Source: Geosporobacter subterraneus DSM 17957
GTDB taxonomy: Bacteria > Bacillota > Clostridia > Peptostreptococcales > Thermotaleaceae
Direction: 5' to 3'
NCBI RefSeq assembly: GCF_900142145.1
Contig: NZ_FQZV01000005.1
Coordinates: forward strand, 1-64,000
DNA: 64,000 bases
Position numbers and translations under genes: made by a program. Below are positions 8,073-16,519 of this stretch, piece after piece. Within the stretch, counting starts at the first letter, position 1. The number at the start of each line of letters is the position of its first letter. The notes under the pieces are model-generated. The model saw only the letters and a list, made by a program, of their open reading frames with translations. It had not been told where the DNA came from and ran no database searches.

Positions 8073-8813
8073 ATGACAAAAAAAGAAGAGATGGATATCC
8101 TAGACCATCTGGATGAGTTGAGAAGGCGGATTATTATATGCCTATTGGCAGTTATGATATGTTCAGTCCTAGCCTACATGAAGGCTCCAGAGATTATAGG
8201 AATCCTAAAAGCGCCTTTAGGAGATATAGACCTAGTCTTTATTACTCCGGCGGAAGGGTTTATGACAAGAATAAAGGCAGCATTCTTCGGAGGAGTGGTT
8301 TTTGCCAGTCCGTTGATATTTCTGCAGACCATGCTGTTTATCGCACCGGCACTCTACAAGAAAGAAAAAATAATCCTTTTTTCATGCCTGCCCTTTGTGG
8401 TACTGCTTTTTGGAAGCGGTATATTTTTTGGTTATCAGTTTTTGCTGCCCATGACCCTTCAATATTTGCTAAGCTTTGGAGATGGATTAATGGCACCTAT
8501 GCTTTCAGCCAGCAAATATTTTTCCTTTGTGACCGGTTTTACCTTGGGTCTAGGTCTAGTATTCGAACTGCCTATGGTTTTATTGATGCTGTCAAGATTT
8601 GGAATTATAAATTATAAAATGCTGGCAAAGAATCGAAAGTACATGATTCTTCTTATCGCCGTTGTCAGTGCTTTGATTACACCTCCAGACGCCATTAGTC
8701 AGCTGGCAGTAGGGCTGCCGCTTCTATTCCTTTTCGAGCTAAGCTTAAGTCTGATGTTTATTTTTTACAAAATCACACAACGCAGGAGTATAAATACGAA
8801 TGAGGAACTATAG
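8073..8813 (+). CDS. tatC: Twin-arginine translocase subunit TatC
   Basis: TatC is the signal-peptide receptor of the Tat pathway. The N-terminus has the conserved HLDELRRRI motif, followed by six predicted membrane helices. FVTPAEGF-type and SALITPPD-type conserved stretches are present as FITPAEGFMTRIKAAFFGG and SALITPPDAISQ. About 246 residues from ATG 8073 with GGGGGAAGGG upstream; the frame is open further upstream but overlaps tatA. It ends 14 bp inside hypF. Its position among hyp genes suggests a translocase used mainly for hydrogenase export. Confidence 0.94.
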   Translation: MTKKEEMDILDHLDELRRRIIICLLAVMICSVLAYMKAPEIIGILKAPLGDIDLVFITPAEGFMTRIKAAFFGGVVFASPLIFLQTMLFIAPALYKKEKIILFSCLPFVVLLFGSGIFFGYQFLLPMTLQYLLSFGDGLMAPMLSASKYFSFVTGFTLGLGLVFELPMVLLMLSRFGIINYKMLAKNRKYMILLIAVVSALITPPDAISQLAVGLPLLFLFELSLSLMFIFYKITQRRSINTNEEL

Positions 8814-11079
8814 AAGGTTTATTAAAGTAACGGGGATTGTTCAAGGGGTAGGCTTTAGACCCTTTGTATATAGAATAGCCCTAGAGGAACATTTGAAGGG
8901 ATGGGTAAACAATACGGCTGCAGGTGTACTCATTGAAGTGGAAGGAAGCCTAGAAAATCTGGAGGCCTTCCAAAAAAAATTGATAGCAGAAGCTCCCCCT
9001 CTATCGAAGGTGGAGGAAATAACCGTAAAAGAACTTCCTTTCTTTGGATATGATTCCTTTGGCATTGAGAAAAGTAATGGGAGTGATGCTGTGGTGACCC
9101 TTATTTCACCGGATGTATCCATTTGCTCCCAATGTAAGGAGGATATTAATAATCCTGACAATCACCGCTTTGGTTACCCTTTTACTAATTGTACCAACTG
9201 TGGACCGAGGTTTTCGATCATTCAGCAGCTGCCCTATGACCGGGAAATGACCACCATGAAAAGTTTTCCCATGTGCGGAAAGTGCAGGGAGGAATATGAA
9301 AATCCTCTTGACAGAAGATTTCACGCTCAGCCGAATGCTTGTCCTGACTGCGGACCAAAGGTGTGGTTAACGGACCAAAGGGGCAATCCCATCGATACTC
9401 AGGATCCTATAAGAGAAGCTCGCCTAAGATTAAAGGCAGGAGCGATTATTGGACTGAAGGGATTAGGCGGTTTTCAGTTGGTATGTGATGGGAAAAAGCC
9501 GGCGGCGGTTCAGATATTAAGGGAAAGAAAAAGGCGGCCATGGAAGCCTTTTGCCTTAATGATGCGAGATTTAAAAACTATAGGTCGCTATTGCCATGTC
9601 AGTGAAAAGGAAGAAGAGATCCTCACCGGGATTCAAAAACCTATTCTTTTACTGGATAAAAAAAATGAGGAGCTTCCTGAAAGCATTGCACCTAAACAAA
9701 ATAGATTAGGTATTATGCTGCCCTATACACCCCTGCACCATCTTTTGTTTGATGACAGCCTAGAGGTGCTGGTGATGACCAGCGGTAATATCAGTGGCTT
9801 GCCTATCGAATATAAAAATGAGGAAGCAATTTTGCGGTTAGGCGAAATTGTGGATTATTTCTTATTACATAACCGGGAAATCCATATCCCTGTAGATGAT
9901 TCTGTATCTCGGGTAGTATTAGGAAAGGAACGGCTGATTCGGAGATCCAGAGGATACGCACCGATTCCTATGAAAATAGAAGGCATAGAGGAAATCCTTG
10001 CCTGCGGCTCTCATTTAAAGAATACTTTTTGCATTTCAAAAAAGGATATGGCTTTTTTGGGTCAGCATATCGGCGATTTAGAGAACCTGGAAACCTATCA
10101 GCATTTTCAGGTTTGCGTGGATCACTTCAAAGCAGTTTATGGTATAAAGCCCAAAATGATTGCCCATGACCTTCACCCCGAGTATCTATCTACCCTATAT
10201 GCTGAAAATGAAGAGGGTTATAAAGAGGCTATACAACACCATCATGCCCATGTAGCCAGCTGCATGGCTGAACATGGCATCGAGGAGCCTGTAATCGGGA
10301 TCGCTTATGATGGTACAGGCTATGGTACAGACGGAAAAATTTGGGGTGGAGAATTTTTGTTGTGCAATTATGATGATTTTCAACGGGTAGGGCGCTTGAA
10401 CTATATGAAAATGCCCGGTGGAGAAGCTGCAATAAAGGAACCGTGGAGAATGGCGCTTAGTCAGCTATACGCCCTCGAAAAAGAAGACTTTAGGCTGCCT
10501 CAGACCATGGATGTGCCTGTAGAGGACATGAAGGGTGTTATTCAATTGTTAAGATCTAAAATAAATTCTCCCGAGACTTCCAGTATGGGAAGACTATTTG
10601 ACAGTGTAGCCGGACTGCTCGGGATATCCAAAACCATCACCTATGAAGCTCAGGGAGCCATTGAACTGGAAGGGGTTGCTGATCTGAGTGAAGCCGTTTC
10701 CTATTCTTATAAAGTAGAAATGCTGGATGGGTGCTATGTAGTGAATACGCTAAAAATGTTTGAGGAGATACTTGGAGACATAGAAAAGGGAACAGCCCTT
10801 TCAAAGATTGCCGGAAGATTTCATAAAACCGTTATTTGCTTTACCCTTGAACTTTGCTGTACAATTCAGAAAAGTTTCGGGATTTCAAAAGTCGTTCTTA
10901 GCGGAGGGGTATTTCAAAATGAAATTCTGCTGGAGGGAATTTATTCCCACCTATCTGAGCAAGGATTCCAGGTATATACCCACGAACAAATTCCCTGCAA
11001 TGACGGCGGGGTTGCATTAGGGCAGTTAGTCATTGCCAATCGGCGGATGAAGAGAGGAGAAAATCATTCATGTGTGTAG
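8800..11079 (+). CDS. hypF: Carbamoyltransferase HypF
   Basis: HypF converts carbamoyl phosphate to a thiocarbamate on HypE, the source of the CN ligands of the active site. Domains in order: acylphosphatase-like (~1-90, with GVGFRPFVYR); two zinc-finger CXXC pairs (~105-190, CSQC, CTNCG, CGKC, CPDCG); YrdC/Sua5-like (~200-385); and a Kae1-like domain (~390-750) with the metal motif HHHAHVASCMAEH. The 759-residue length is standard. It overlaps tatC by 14 bp and hypC by 10 bp. Confidence 0.95.
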   Translation: MRNYRRFIKVTGIVQGVGFRPFVYRIALEEHLKGWVNNTAAGVLIEVEGSLENLEAFQKKLIAEAPPLSKVEEITVKELPFFGYDSFGIEKSNGSDAVVTLISPDVSICSQCKEDINNPDNHRFGYPFTNCTNCGPRFSIIQQLPYDREMTTMKSFPMCGKCREEYENPLDRRFHAQPNACPDCGPKVWLTDQRGNPIDTQDPIREARLRLKAGAIIGLKGLGGFQLVCDGKKPAAVQILRERKRRPWKPFALMMRDLKTIGRYCHVSEKEEEILTGIQKPILLLDKKNEELPESIAPKQNRLGIMLPYTPLHHLLFDDSLEVLVMTSGNISGLPIEYKNEEAILRLGEIVDYFLLHNREIHIPVDDSVSRVVLGKERLIRRSRGYAPIPMKIEGIEEILACGSHLKNTFCISKKDMAFLGQHIGDLENLETYQHFQVCVDHFKAVYGIKPKMIAHDLHPEYLSTLYAENEEGYKEAIQHHHAHVASCMAEHGIEEPVIGIAYDGTGYGTDGKIWGGEFLLCNYDDFQRVGRLNYMKMPGGEAAIKEPWRMALSQLYALEKEDFRLPQTMDVPVEDMKGVIQLLRSKINSPETSSMGRLFDSVAGLLGISKTITYEAQGAIELEGVADLSEAVSYSYKVEMLDGCYVVNTLKMFEEILGDIEKGTALSKIAGRFHKTVICFTLELCCTIQKSFGISKVVLSGGVFQNEILLEGIYSHLSEQGFQVYTHEQIPCNDGGVALGQLVIANRRMKRGENHSCV

Positions 11080-11294
11080 CAGTTCCTGTTGAAATTGTAA
11101 AAATAGATGGCACAGAAGCCTGGGTAAATTTCGGCGGTGTCCAAAAAATGGTAAGTATAGCGTTGGTAGAAGATGTAAAGGTAGGAGATTATGTGCTTTT
11201 GCATGCAGGTTGCGCTGTTTCACGGCTTGATCGGAAGGAAGCAGAAAAAACCTTGGAGCTTTTTAAAGCTTATACAATGATGCAAAAAGAATAA
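11070..11294 (+). CDS. hypC: Hydrogenase assembly chaperone HypC
   Basis: HypC is a small scaffold that binds the Fe(CN)2CO unit with HypD and carries it to the large subunit. It begins MCVAVP, and Cys2 is the essential ligand after Met removal. The beta-barrel pattern continues as VNFGGV and VGDYVLLHAGCAVSRL. The length is 74 residues. Its start codon lies inside the 3' end of hypF, so translation is coupled. Confidence 0.95.
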   Translation: MCVAVPVEIVKIDGTEAWVNFGGVQKMVSIALVEDVKVGDYVLLHAGCAVSRLDRKEAEKTLELFKAYTMMQKE

Positions 11295-11309
11295 GGCAGG
11301 TGTAAAGTC

Positions 11310-12401
11310 TTGAAGTATTTAACTGAGTTTAGGGATCCTGCTTTAACGAAGACCCTCATTCAAAAAATAGAAAAAAAAGCAATTCAAGAAGTTATTATTA
11401 TGGAAGTGTGTGGAACCCATACCATGTCGATTTTTAAAAGCGGTCTTCGGGGGCTTTTACCACCTCAAGTTCGTTTAATATCGGGGCCAGGTTGTCCTGT
11501 ATGTGTTACGCCCCAAAGCTACATTGATACGGCAATACAGTTGACAGAGAGACAGGATGTTATTCTTACCGCCTTTGGAGATATGCTGCGGGTTCCTGGT
11601 ACAGAAGGCTCATTAATGGCACAAAAATCAAAGGGAAGGGATGTACGGATGGTCTATTCCCCTATGGATGCAGTTCAACTGGCATTGGACAATCCCCATA
11701 AAGAAGTAGTATTTTTAGCTGTTGGTTTTGAAACTACCGCACCAGCCATCGCTTTAAGTGTAGATCAAGCAAAAAAAGCAGACATCCATAACTATTCTAT
11801 TTTGCAATCGATCAAGACGATGCCCAATACGATGGAAGCCCTGGTAGTGGAGGAAGATATCCAAATCCATGGATTCCTTTGTCCCGGTCATGTAAGTGCT
11901 GTGATCGGTGTAAAGCCCTATCGGTTTTTGTCAGAAAAATATGGGTTGCCCGCAGTAATAGCAGGCTTTGAATCTTTAGATATTCTTATGGGCATTTATC
12001 ATATTCTTGATATGATGGACAAAAAAGACTATAAGGTAGTAAATGAATATACCAGATTGGTTTCAGAAGAAGGCAACCTTAAAGCATTAGAAATGATAAC
12101 AAAGATATTTGAAGTGACAGCCAGTGTCTGGAGAGGTTTAGGATCTATTGAAGGTACCGGGTTAAAGCTTAAGCAGGAATATGAAAATTATGACACGGTA
12201 AAAAAGCTTGGAATCCAAATGGCATCAGAACAGCCTGTCAAGGGCTGCATTTGCGGAGAGATCTTAAAAGGCAAAGCTTGTCCTTTAGATTGCAGGCTTT
12301 TCTCAACAGCTTGCACGCCAGAAAATCCGGTGGGAGCTTGTATGGTATCGGAGGAAGGTACCTGTGCCGCTTATTATAAATATGGCGAATTCCGGGATTA
12401 G
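11310..12401 (+). CDS. hypD: Hydrogenase Fe-cofactor assembly protein HypD
   Basis: HypD carries a [4Fe-4S] cluster and builds Fe(CN)2CO with HypC and HypE. Conserved motifs are EVCGTHTMSIFKSGLR, SGPGCPVCVTP, AVGFETTAP and CPGHVSAVIG. The C-terminal cysteine cluster begins at GCICGEIL and continues through CPLDC, ACTP and GACMVSEEGTCAAYY. The 363-residue length is typical. The TTG start at 11310 gives MKYLTEFRD, the usual HypD beginning; GGCAGGTG lies upstream. Confidence 0.94.
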   Translation: MKYLTEFRDPALTKTLIQKIEKKAIQEVIIMEVCGTHTMSIFKSGLRGLLPPQVRLISGPGCPVCVTPQSYIDTAIQLTERQDVILTAFGDMLRVPGTEGSLMAQKSKGRDVRMVYSPMDAVQLALDNPHKEVVFLAVGFETTAPAIALSVDQAKKADIHNYSILQSIKTMPNTMEALVVEEDIQIHGFLCPGHVSAVIGVKPYRFLSEKYGLPAVIAGFESLDILMGIYHILDMMDKKDYKVVNEYTRLVSEEGNLKALEMITKIFEVTASVWRGLGSIEGTGLKLKQEYENYDTVKKLGIQMASEQPVKGCICGEILKGKACPLDCRLFSTACTPENPVGACMVSEEGTCAAYYKYGEFRD

Positions 12402-12451
12402 GAATAAAAATTGAACAAGAAATTAAATTTTAAAAAAGGCAGGATAAAGAT

Positions 12452-13456
12452 ATGGAACTTATTACACTAGCCCACGGCAGCGGGGGTAAGTCAAGCCACC
12501 AACTGATTGAAGGTCTTTTTTATAAATACTTTCGAAATGATATCCTGGAGCAAAGAAACGACGCATCTGTTCTTCCAGAGATTTTAGGGAGGATTGCAGT
12601 ATCTACAGATTCCTTTGTCATCCATCCTGTTTTTTTTCCAGGCGGGGATATTGGAAAGCTTTCCGTTTATGGCACAGTCAATGATTTGGCTATGAGTGGC
12701 GCAAAACCTCTTTATATTACTGCTGCTTTCATTATTGAAGAAGGTTTTCCGCTGAAAGACTTGGAAAAAATCGTAGCTTCTATGAGTGAAGCAGCTAAGG
12801 CTGCAGAGGTGAAAATCATCGCAGGGGATACGAAGGTAGTAGAAGCAGGGAGTGCAGATCAGATTTATATCAATACCACAGGAATTGGAATTCTGCCCAA
12901 GGATATGAACATAGGGGGACAGAATGCCAAGGGAGGGGATAAGATCCTGGTCAGCGGAACACTGGGAGATCATGGTACTGCAATCATGGCCCTGAGAAAG
13001 GGTTTTGAATTTGTTACGGATTTAGAAAGTGACTGCGGGCTGCTCAGCGGGATGATTCAGGAAATACTTCAAGCAGGAGCAGATATAAAAGTTTTACGGG
13101 ATCCTACCCGTGGAGGCTTGGCAGCTACCTTAAATGAGATCTCTCAGCAAAGCAAAGTGGGAATGCTGTTGGAGGAAGGGGCTATTCCTGTTAAACAAGC
13201 AGTAAGGAGCTTATGTGAAATACTAGGTTTGGATCCTCTATATATTGCTAATGAAGGAAAACTACTTGTCATTGCGGCGGAAGAGGATGCAGAACGGGTG
13301 CTGGCAGTTATGAAAAATCATCCTCTGGGAAAAGATGCAGCAATGATTGGGACAGTAATGGATTCTCCAAAAGGACAGGTTTATCTAAAAACAGAAATTG
13401 GTGGCACAAGGATTCTACATATGCCTGCAGGAGAGCTTTTGCCTAGGATTTGCTAG
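12452..13456 (+). CDS. hypE: Hydrogenase maturation protein HypE (carbamoyl dehydratase)
   Basis: HypE dehydrates the thiocarbamate made by HypF to a thiocyanate and donates CN to iron. It is a PurM-like ATPase: an N-terminal HGSGGKSSHQLI loop, STDSFVIHP, YGTVNDLAMSGAKP, AGDTKVVEAG and RDPTRGGLAATLNEI. It ends in PRIC, with the essential C-terminal cysteine at residue 334. It starts 50 bp after hypD behind a weak AAAGG-type site. It completes the set hypABFCDE. Confidence 0.95.
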   Translation: MELITLAHGSGGKSSHQLIEGLFYKYFRNDILEQRNDASVLPEILGRIAVSTDSFVIHPVFFPGGDIGKLSVYGTVNDLAMSGAKPLYITAAFIIEEGFPLKDLEKIVASMSEAAKAAEVKIIAGDTKVVEAGSADQIYINTTGIGILPKDMNIGGQNAKGGDKILVSGTLGDHGTAIMALRKGFEFVTDLESDCGLLSGMIQEILQAGADIKVLRDPTRGGLAATLNEISQQSKVGMLLEEGAIPVKQAVRSLCEILGLDPLYIANEGKLLVIAAEEDAERVLAVMKNHPLGKDAAMIGTVMDSPKGQVYLKTEIGGTRILHMPAGELLPRIC

Positions 13457-13498
13457 GGGATGGATAAAAAATAAAAAAATATAAGGAGATGAATACCC

Positions 13499-13678
13499 AT
13501 GTGTATGGAAAGTCCGTTAGTTGGATTATTTAGAAGACTGTCAAAGGAAGACTATCATAATATTATAGAAGGCCTAGAATCAGTATTAGCTGATGAAAAG
13601 GACTGTCAAAAAGCAGAGAGTGTTCAACAAACGCTGTCAAAGATGAGAGATATATTGATAGAATATGAGAGTCAATAG
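13499..13678 (+). CDS. Small protein of unknown function at the end of the hyp operon
   Basis: This is a 59-residue frame, ATG 13499 to TAG 13678, with AAGGAG (13483-13488) 10 bp upstream. It begins MCMESPLVGLFRRLSKEDY and continues as charged amphipathic helix with a second Cys (DEKDCQ). It is 42 bp after hypE with no terminator in between, so it is probably co-transcribed. I do not recognise a family. Codon use and the ribosome site argue that it is real; a link to hydrogenase maturation is guilt by association. Confidence 0.6.
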   Translation: MCMESPLVGLFRRLSKEDYHNIIEGLESVLADEKDCQKAESVQQTLSKMRDILIEYESQ

Positions 13679-13747
13679 ACCTATGTCATTTAAAGCATAA
13701 TAAGTGAAGCCAAGATAATGCAGTCAGCAGCAGTCCCATAAAAACTC

Positions 13748-13820
13748 AAAAAGATTAAAGAGCTATTCAAGCTCGAACGATACGAAAACAGTTCGGGCAT
13801 GATGGCTCTTTAATCTTTTT
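13748..13820. terminator. Bidirectional terminator between the hyp operon and the mntR-like gene
   Basis: A perfect 16-base inverted repeat (13748-13763 and 13805-13820) reads AAAAAGATTAAAGAGC and its complement, giving a T run on both strands. The 41-base interior has its own small inverted repeats (GAGCT/AGCTC and CGAAC/GTTCG). The right arm overlaps the last codons and stop of the convergent gene. Confidence 0.8.
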
Positions 13821-14304
13821 CTCTTAAAAGCTTACGTACTTCGTCCTTAGCATTTTTAAAATCTCGAAACTTATTTAAAATATCAGGATTCTCCTCTAGA
13901 AAACTTAGAAAATCTGCAATACATATTTGTGTTTCTTTGCTGATGGTATGTTCAATTTTTTCTGTTTCCTCTAGAAGTGACGCTGTAACGCCTATAGATT
14001 TAAGAAAAGTTGCTACAATATTATGACGGCTTAAAAGAAGACTGCCTTCCAATTTACCTAGTCCAGTAAGTCGAATTACGCCATATTTTTCATAGTGAAC
14101 TAAACCAAGTTCAGCCAGCTTTTGGATCATTCTAGTGACAGAAGGAGGCTGAACATGCAGCATATTTGAAAGCTCCTGTATCCGTGTAAAGCCAGTTTCC
14201 ATAGAAAGTCTATAAACCATCTCCAGATAATCCTCCATGGAAGGTGTCAGTGGAACATTCTCTTTTCTGATAGATTCGCTGAAGGTAAAAAAGTCTTCCT
14301 TCAT
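13810..14304 (-). CDS. mntR: MntR/DtxR-family metal-dependent repressor
   Basis: This 164-residue protein has an N-terminal winged helix (TPSMEDYLEMVYRL, IQELSNMLHVQPPSVTRMIQKL) and a helical dimer domain. Residues aligning with the B. subtilis MntR metal ligands are all present by eye: D25 and E28 in MEDYLEMV, H94 in SRHNIV, and E115, E118 and H119 in ETEKIEHT. A Mn2+-sensing role is therefore likely. It lacks the SH3-like domain of iron-type DtxR. It is divergent from the ZIP transporter at 14456, its probable target. Confidence 0.85.
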   Translation of the reverse strand: MKEDFFTFSESIRKENVPLTPSMEDYLEMVYRLSMETGFTRIQELSNMLHVQPPSVTRMIQKLAELGLVHYEKYGVIRLTGLGKLEGSLLLSRHNIVATFLKSIGVTASLLEETEKIEHTISKETQICIADFLSFLEENPDILNKFRDFKNAKDEVRKLLREKD

Positions 14305-14329
14305 GGCATCACCCTCTTTATAAAATAGA

Positions 14330-14429
14330 ACCTTAGTTTAAGATATGCATAATGAATTTAAATCATGAGAGGTGTAACCAATGCTCCCATACATTCATAG
14401 CATGTATAGAGGAAAAGTTAGCTTAGGGT
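14330..14429. promoter_or_regulatory. Two similar inverted sites in the mntR-ZIP divergent region
   Basis: ACCTTAGTTTAA (14330-14341) and, on the other strand, ACCCTAAGCTAA (14418-14429) share 8 of 12 bases. They stand near the two divergent gene starts. They are plausible half-operators for the adjacent MntR-like protein, judged only by position and pairing. No clear sigma-A hexamers could be assigned. Confidence 0.3.
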
Positions 14430-14455
14430 AAATCTTTTAGGAGGGGGAAAAAGTC

Positions 14456-15274
14456 ATGGATGAAAATTTATTGATTGCATTTGCATTTACAACCTTTGCA
14501 GGGTTATCTACAGGAATTGGAAGCTTAATCGCTTTATTTATAAAAAAAACAAATAAGAAGTTTCTTTCTGTTGCCTTAGGCTTTTCAGCAGGAGTCATGA
14601 TCTATGTATCCATGATAGAAATTTTTTTTAAGGCACAGGAATCCTTAGTAGAGGAATTAGGGGAAAAGATGGGGTCATGGATTACAGTGGCAGCTTTTTT
14701 TGGAGGAATGTTCTTCATCAGTTTGATAGACAAATTCATTCCGTCACCGGAAAGTGTAAAGGAAATTGACACGATTGAAGAAATGATAGAGGATGACACG
14801 AAGAAAGAAATAAAAGATAAGAAAAAGCTATTGAGAATGGGTGTATTCACTGCCCTAGCCGTAGGGATTCACAACTTCCCAGAAGGCTTTGCAACCCTTA
14901 TTTCTGCGCTTAAAGACCCTGCCTTGGGCCTAAGTATTGCTATTGCTATAGCGATTCACAATATTCCTGAAGGGATTGCTGTTTCTGTACCTATCTATTA
15001 CGCTACAGGCAGTCGAAAAGAAGCTTTTAAATATTCCTTTCTTTCGGGGATCGCAGAGCCTGTTGGAGCCATTGTGGGCTACTTAATTCTGGCACCCTTT
15101 ATGACAGAGGCTGTATTTGGTATTGCATTTGCAGCGGTTGGCGGTATTATGGTTTTCATATCCTTAGATCAACTTTTACCTGCAGCCAGAGAATACGGCG
15201 ATCACTTTCTCTCTGTGTACGGCTCTATTGCAGGGATGATTGTTATGGCGGTAAGCTTGGTTTTGCTAATCTAG
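14456..15274 (+). CDS. ZIP-family metal transporter (ZupT-like), paralogue 1
   Basis: This 272-residue integral membrane protein imports divalent cations. It has about eight predicted helices. The two metal-binding helices read HNFPEGFATL and HNIPEGIAVS, the signature of ZupT-type ZIP proteins. A charged cytoplasmic loop (ESVKEIDTIEEMIEDDTKKEIKDKK) lies between helices 3 and 4. AGGAGGGGG precedes ATG 14456. It shares most of its residues with the product at 21338-22162. Being divergent from an MntR-like gene, it may take up Mn2+, but ZIP proteins also carry Zn, Fe or Co. Confidence 0.9.
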   Translation: MDENLLIAFAFTTFAGLSTGIGSLIALFIKKTNKKFLSVALGFSAGVMIYVSMIEIFFKAQESLVEELGEKMGSWITVAAFFGGMFFISLIDKFIPSPESVKEIDTIEEMIEDDTKKEIKDKKKLLRMGVFTALAVGIHNFPEGFATLISALKDPALGLSIAIAIAIHNIPEGIAVSVPIYYATGSRKEAFKYSFLSGIAEPVGAIVGYLILAPFMTEAVFGIAFAAVGGIMVFISLDQLLPAAREYGDHFLSVYGSIAGMIVMAVSLVLLI

Positions 15275-15314
15275 ACGGTTTATAGGTAATGCTATTACAA
15301 TCAAATATATTCAT

Positions 15315-15372
15315 GTAGGGGCAGGCCTTGTGTCTGCCCCTTTTTCGGAACTGTGAGGGCACAGTTCCCTAC
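15315..15372. repeat. GTAG-headed palindrome pair (REP/BIME-like), pair 1
   Basis: On the plus strand GTAG (15315) leads into the hairpin GGGGCAG/CTGCCCC (15318-15324/15334-15340). On the minus strand a second GTAG (complement of 15369-15372) leads into the hairpin GGAACTGTG/CACAGTTCC (15347-15355/15360-15368). Two palindromes, each with a 5' GTAG and in opposite orientation, is the layout of REP sequences in BIMEs. The first hairpin may also act as terminator for the ZIP gene, as CTGCCCC is followed by TTTTT. Confidence 0.65.
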
Positions 15373-15391
15373 GTAAACATAAGACAGGAAG

Positions 15392-15455
15392 GTAGGGATC
15401 GACGCCCTCGTCGATCGAAAGATAGATTAAAATCAAGAAAGGCGTCGATCCCTAC
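15392..15455. repeat. GTAG-headed palindrome pair (REP/BIME-like), pair 2
   Basis: GTAGGGATCGACGCC (15392-15406) and its exact reverse complement (15441-15455) close a 64-bp module. The left half also folds alone: GATCGACG (15397-15404) with CGTCGATC (15409-15416). It lies just downstream of the EamA pseudogene (minus strand). Confidence 0.65.
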
Positions 15456-15480
15456 ACTTCCTTTGAGATTGTAAAAAGTC

Positions 15481-16433
15481 TTAGTGTTTATGGGCGTGAT
15501 GCAGATCCGGTGTATGTGGATGGGCATGGACCAGCCTTTCATAGATATGGGGATGGACATGTTCACCCTCGATCAGTGTCTCGTGATCATGATCGTGGTG
15601 TCCATCGGAGTGACTGTGTCTGTGTTCATGTTCCATATTTGTATGTTCATGATCATGCCTTTCCATCACAGCAAAATATGTTCCTGCAATCATAATCATA
15701 GAGGCAATCACAAAAGAAAGGGTAATCGGCTCGGATAAGACTATAAAATATATGCCTACACCGATAAAGGGCGCTACTGCATAATATGTACTGGTTCTTG
15801 CTGCCCTTAGGTGTCCTTGGGCTTTTACATAAAGGAGTATACCTAAGCCATAAGCGAGACTTCCCAACAGCAGTGATAATAAGATATATCCAAGGTGCCA
15901 TGAAAGTTCATTTGCAAAGCCAGTAATCAGCAAAGCCCCAAAGCCCTAAAGCCCTAAAGCCTAATGCCAGACCCTTAATGATCACAATTTATAATGGACC
16001 TTCAAGGACAAATTTCTGGTACAGTTATTCTCAAATCCCCAGGAGATGCAGGCGAGGAGAACAAGAATCGAGTCCATTAAAAAGGAAAGGCTGGTAAAAT
16101 CACTTACAGAAAGAATTATACTGGACAGGGTAATCAGTATAATCGAAAGCCACAGACGCCGATCGATAGGTTCCTCAAAGATTACCAGGGCAAAACAGAA
16201 GTTGCAACGATTTCAAAGTTTATCAGCAAGGAAGCATTTGCAGATGTGGTCATGGTGAGCCCAAGCATTAGGAACATAGGAGCCATGATATCCAATACAA
16301 TCATGAGGATGACATAGGGCAAATCCTTCTTAGCTAGTTCTGCCTCCATGCGCTCAAATCTAAAAATATGTAATGTGCACAGAAAGCTTAAGGGTTTTAT
16401 AGCTGCTATAAATGGAAAACTATTCCTATCCAC
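15481..16433 (-). pseudogene. Decayed EamA/DMT-family transporter with histidine-rich C-terminus
   Basis: Read on the minus strand, fragments of one EamA-type transporter lie in different frames. TTSANASLLINFEIVATSVLP stops near 16182. ALVIFEEPIDRRLWLSIILI to SWGFENNCTRNLS (~16178-16000) follows in another frame. The C-terminal half (15933-15481) is again in a different frame. The first membrane helix is not recognisable. A run of near-identical 9-base units (GGGCTTTAG-like, 15935-15962) sits at one break and may mark slippage. The C-terminal tail holds about 21 His in 60 residues (HDHEH, HRHSHS, HHDHDH), suggesting Ni/Co/Zn binding in the ancestral protein. Confidence 0.75.
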
Positions 16434-16519
16434 TTACACTACATTTTACAAAAATATGAGCATAGATTCTGTTGTGATAACCATACTATAATTGAAATCT
16501 TTTAAAGGAGGTGTCATAA

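Noticed and set aside
15484-15738. His/Asp-rich plus-strand reading frames
   Set aside because: They are antisense shadows of the histidine-rich tail of the EamA pseudogene on the minus strand.
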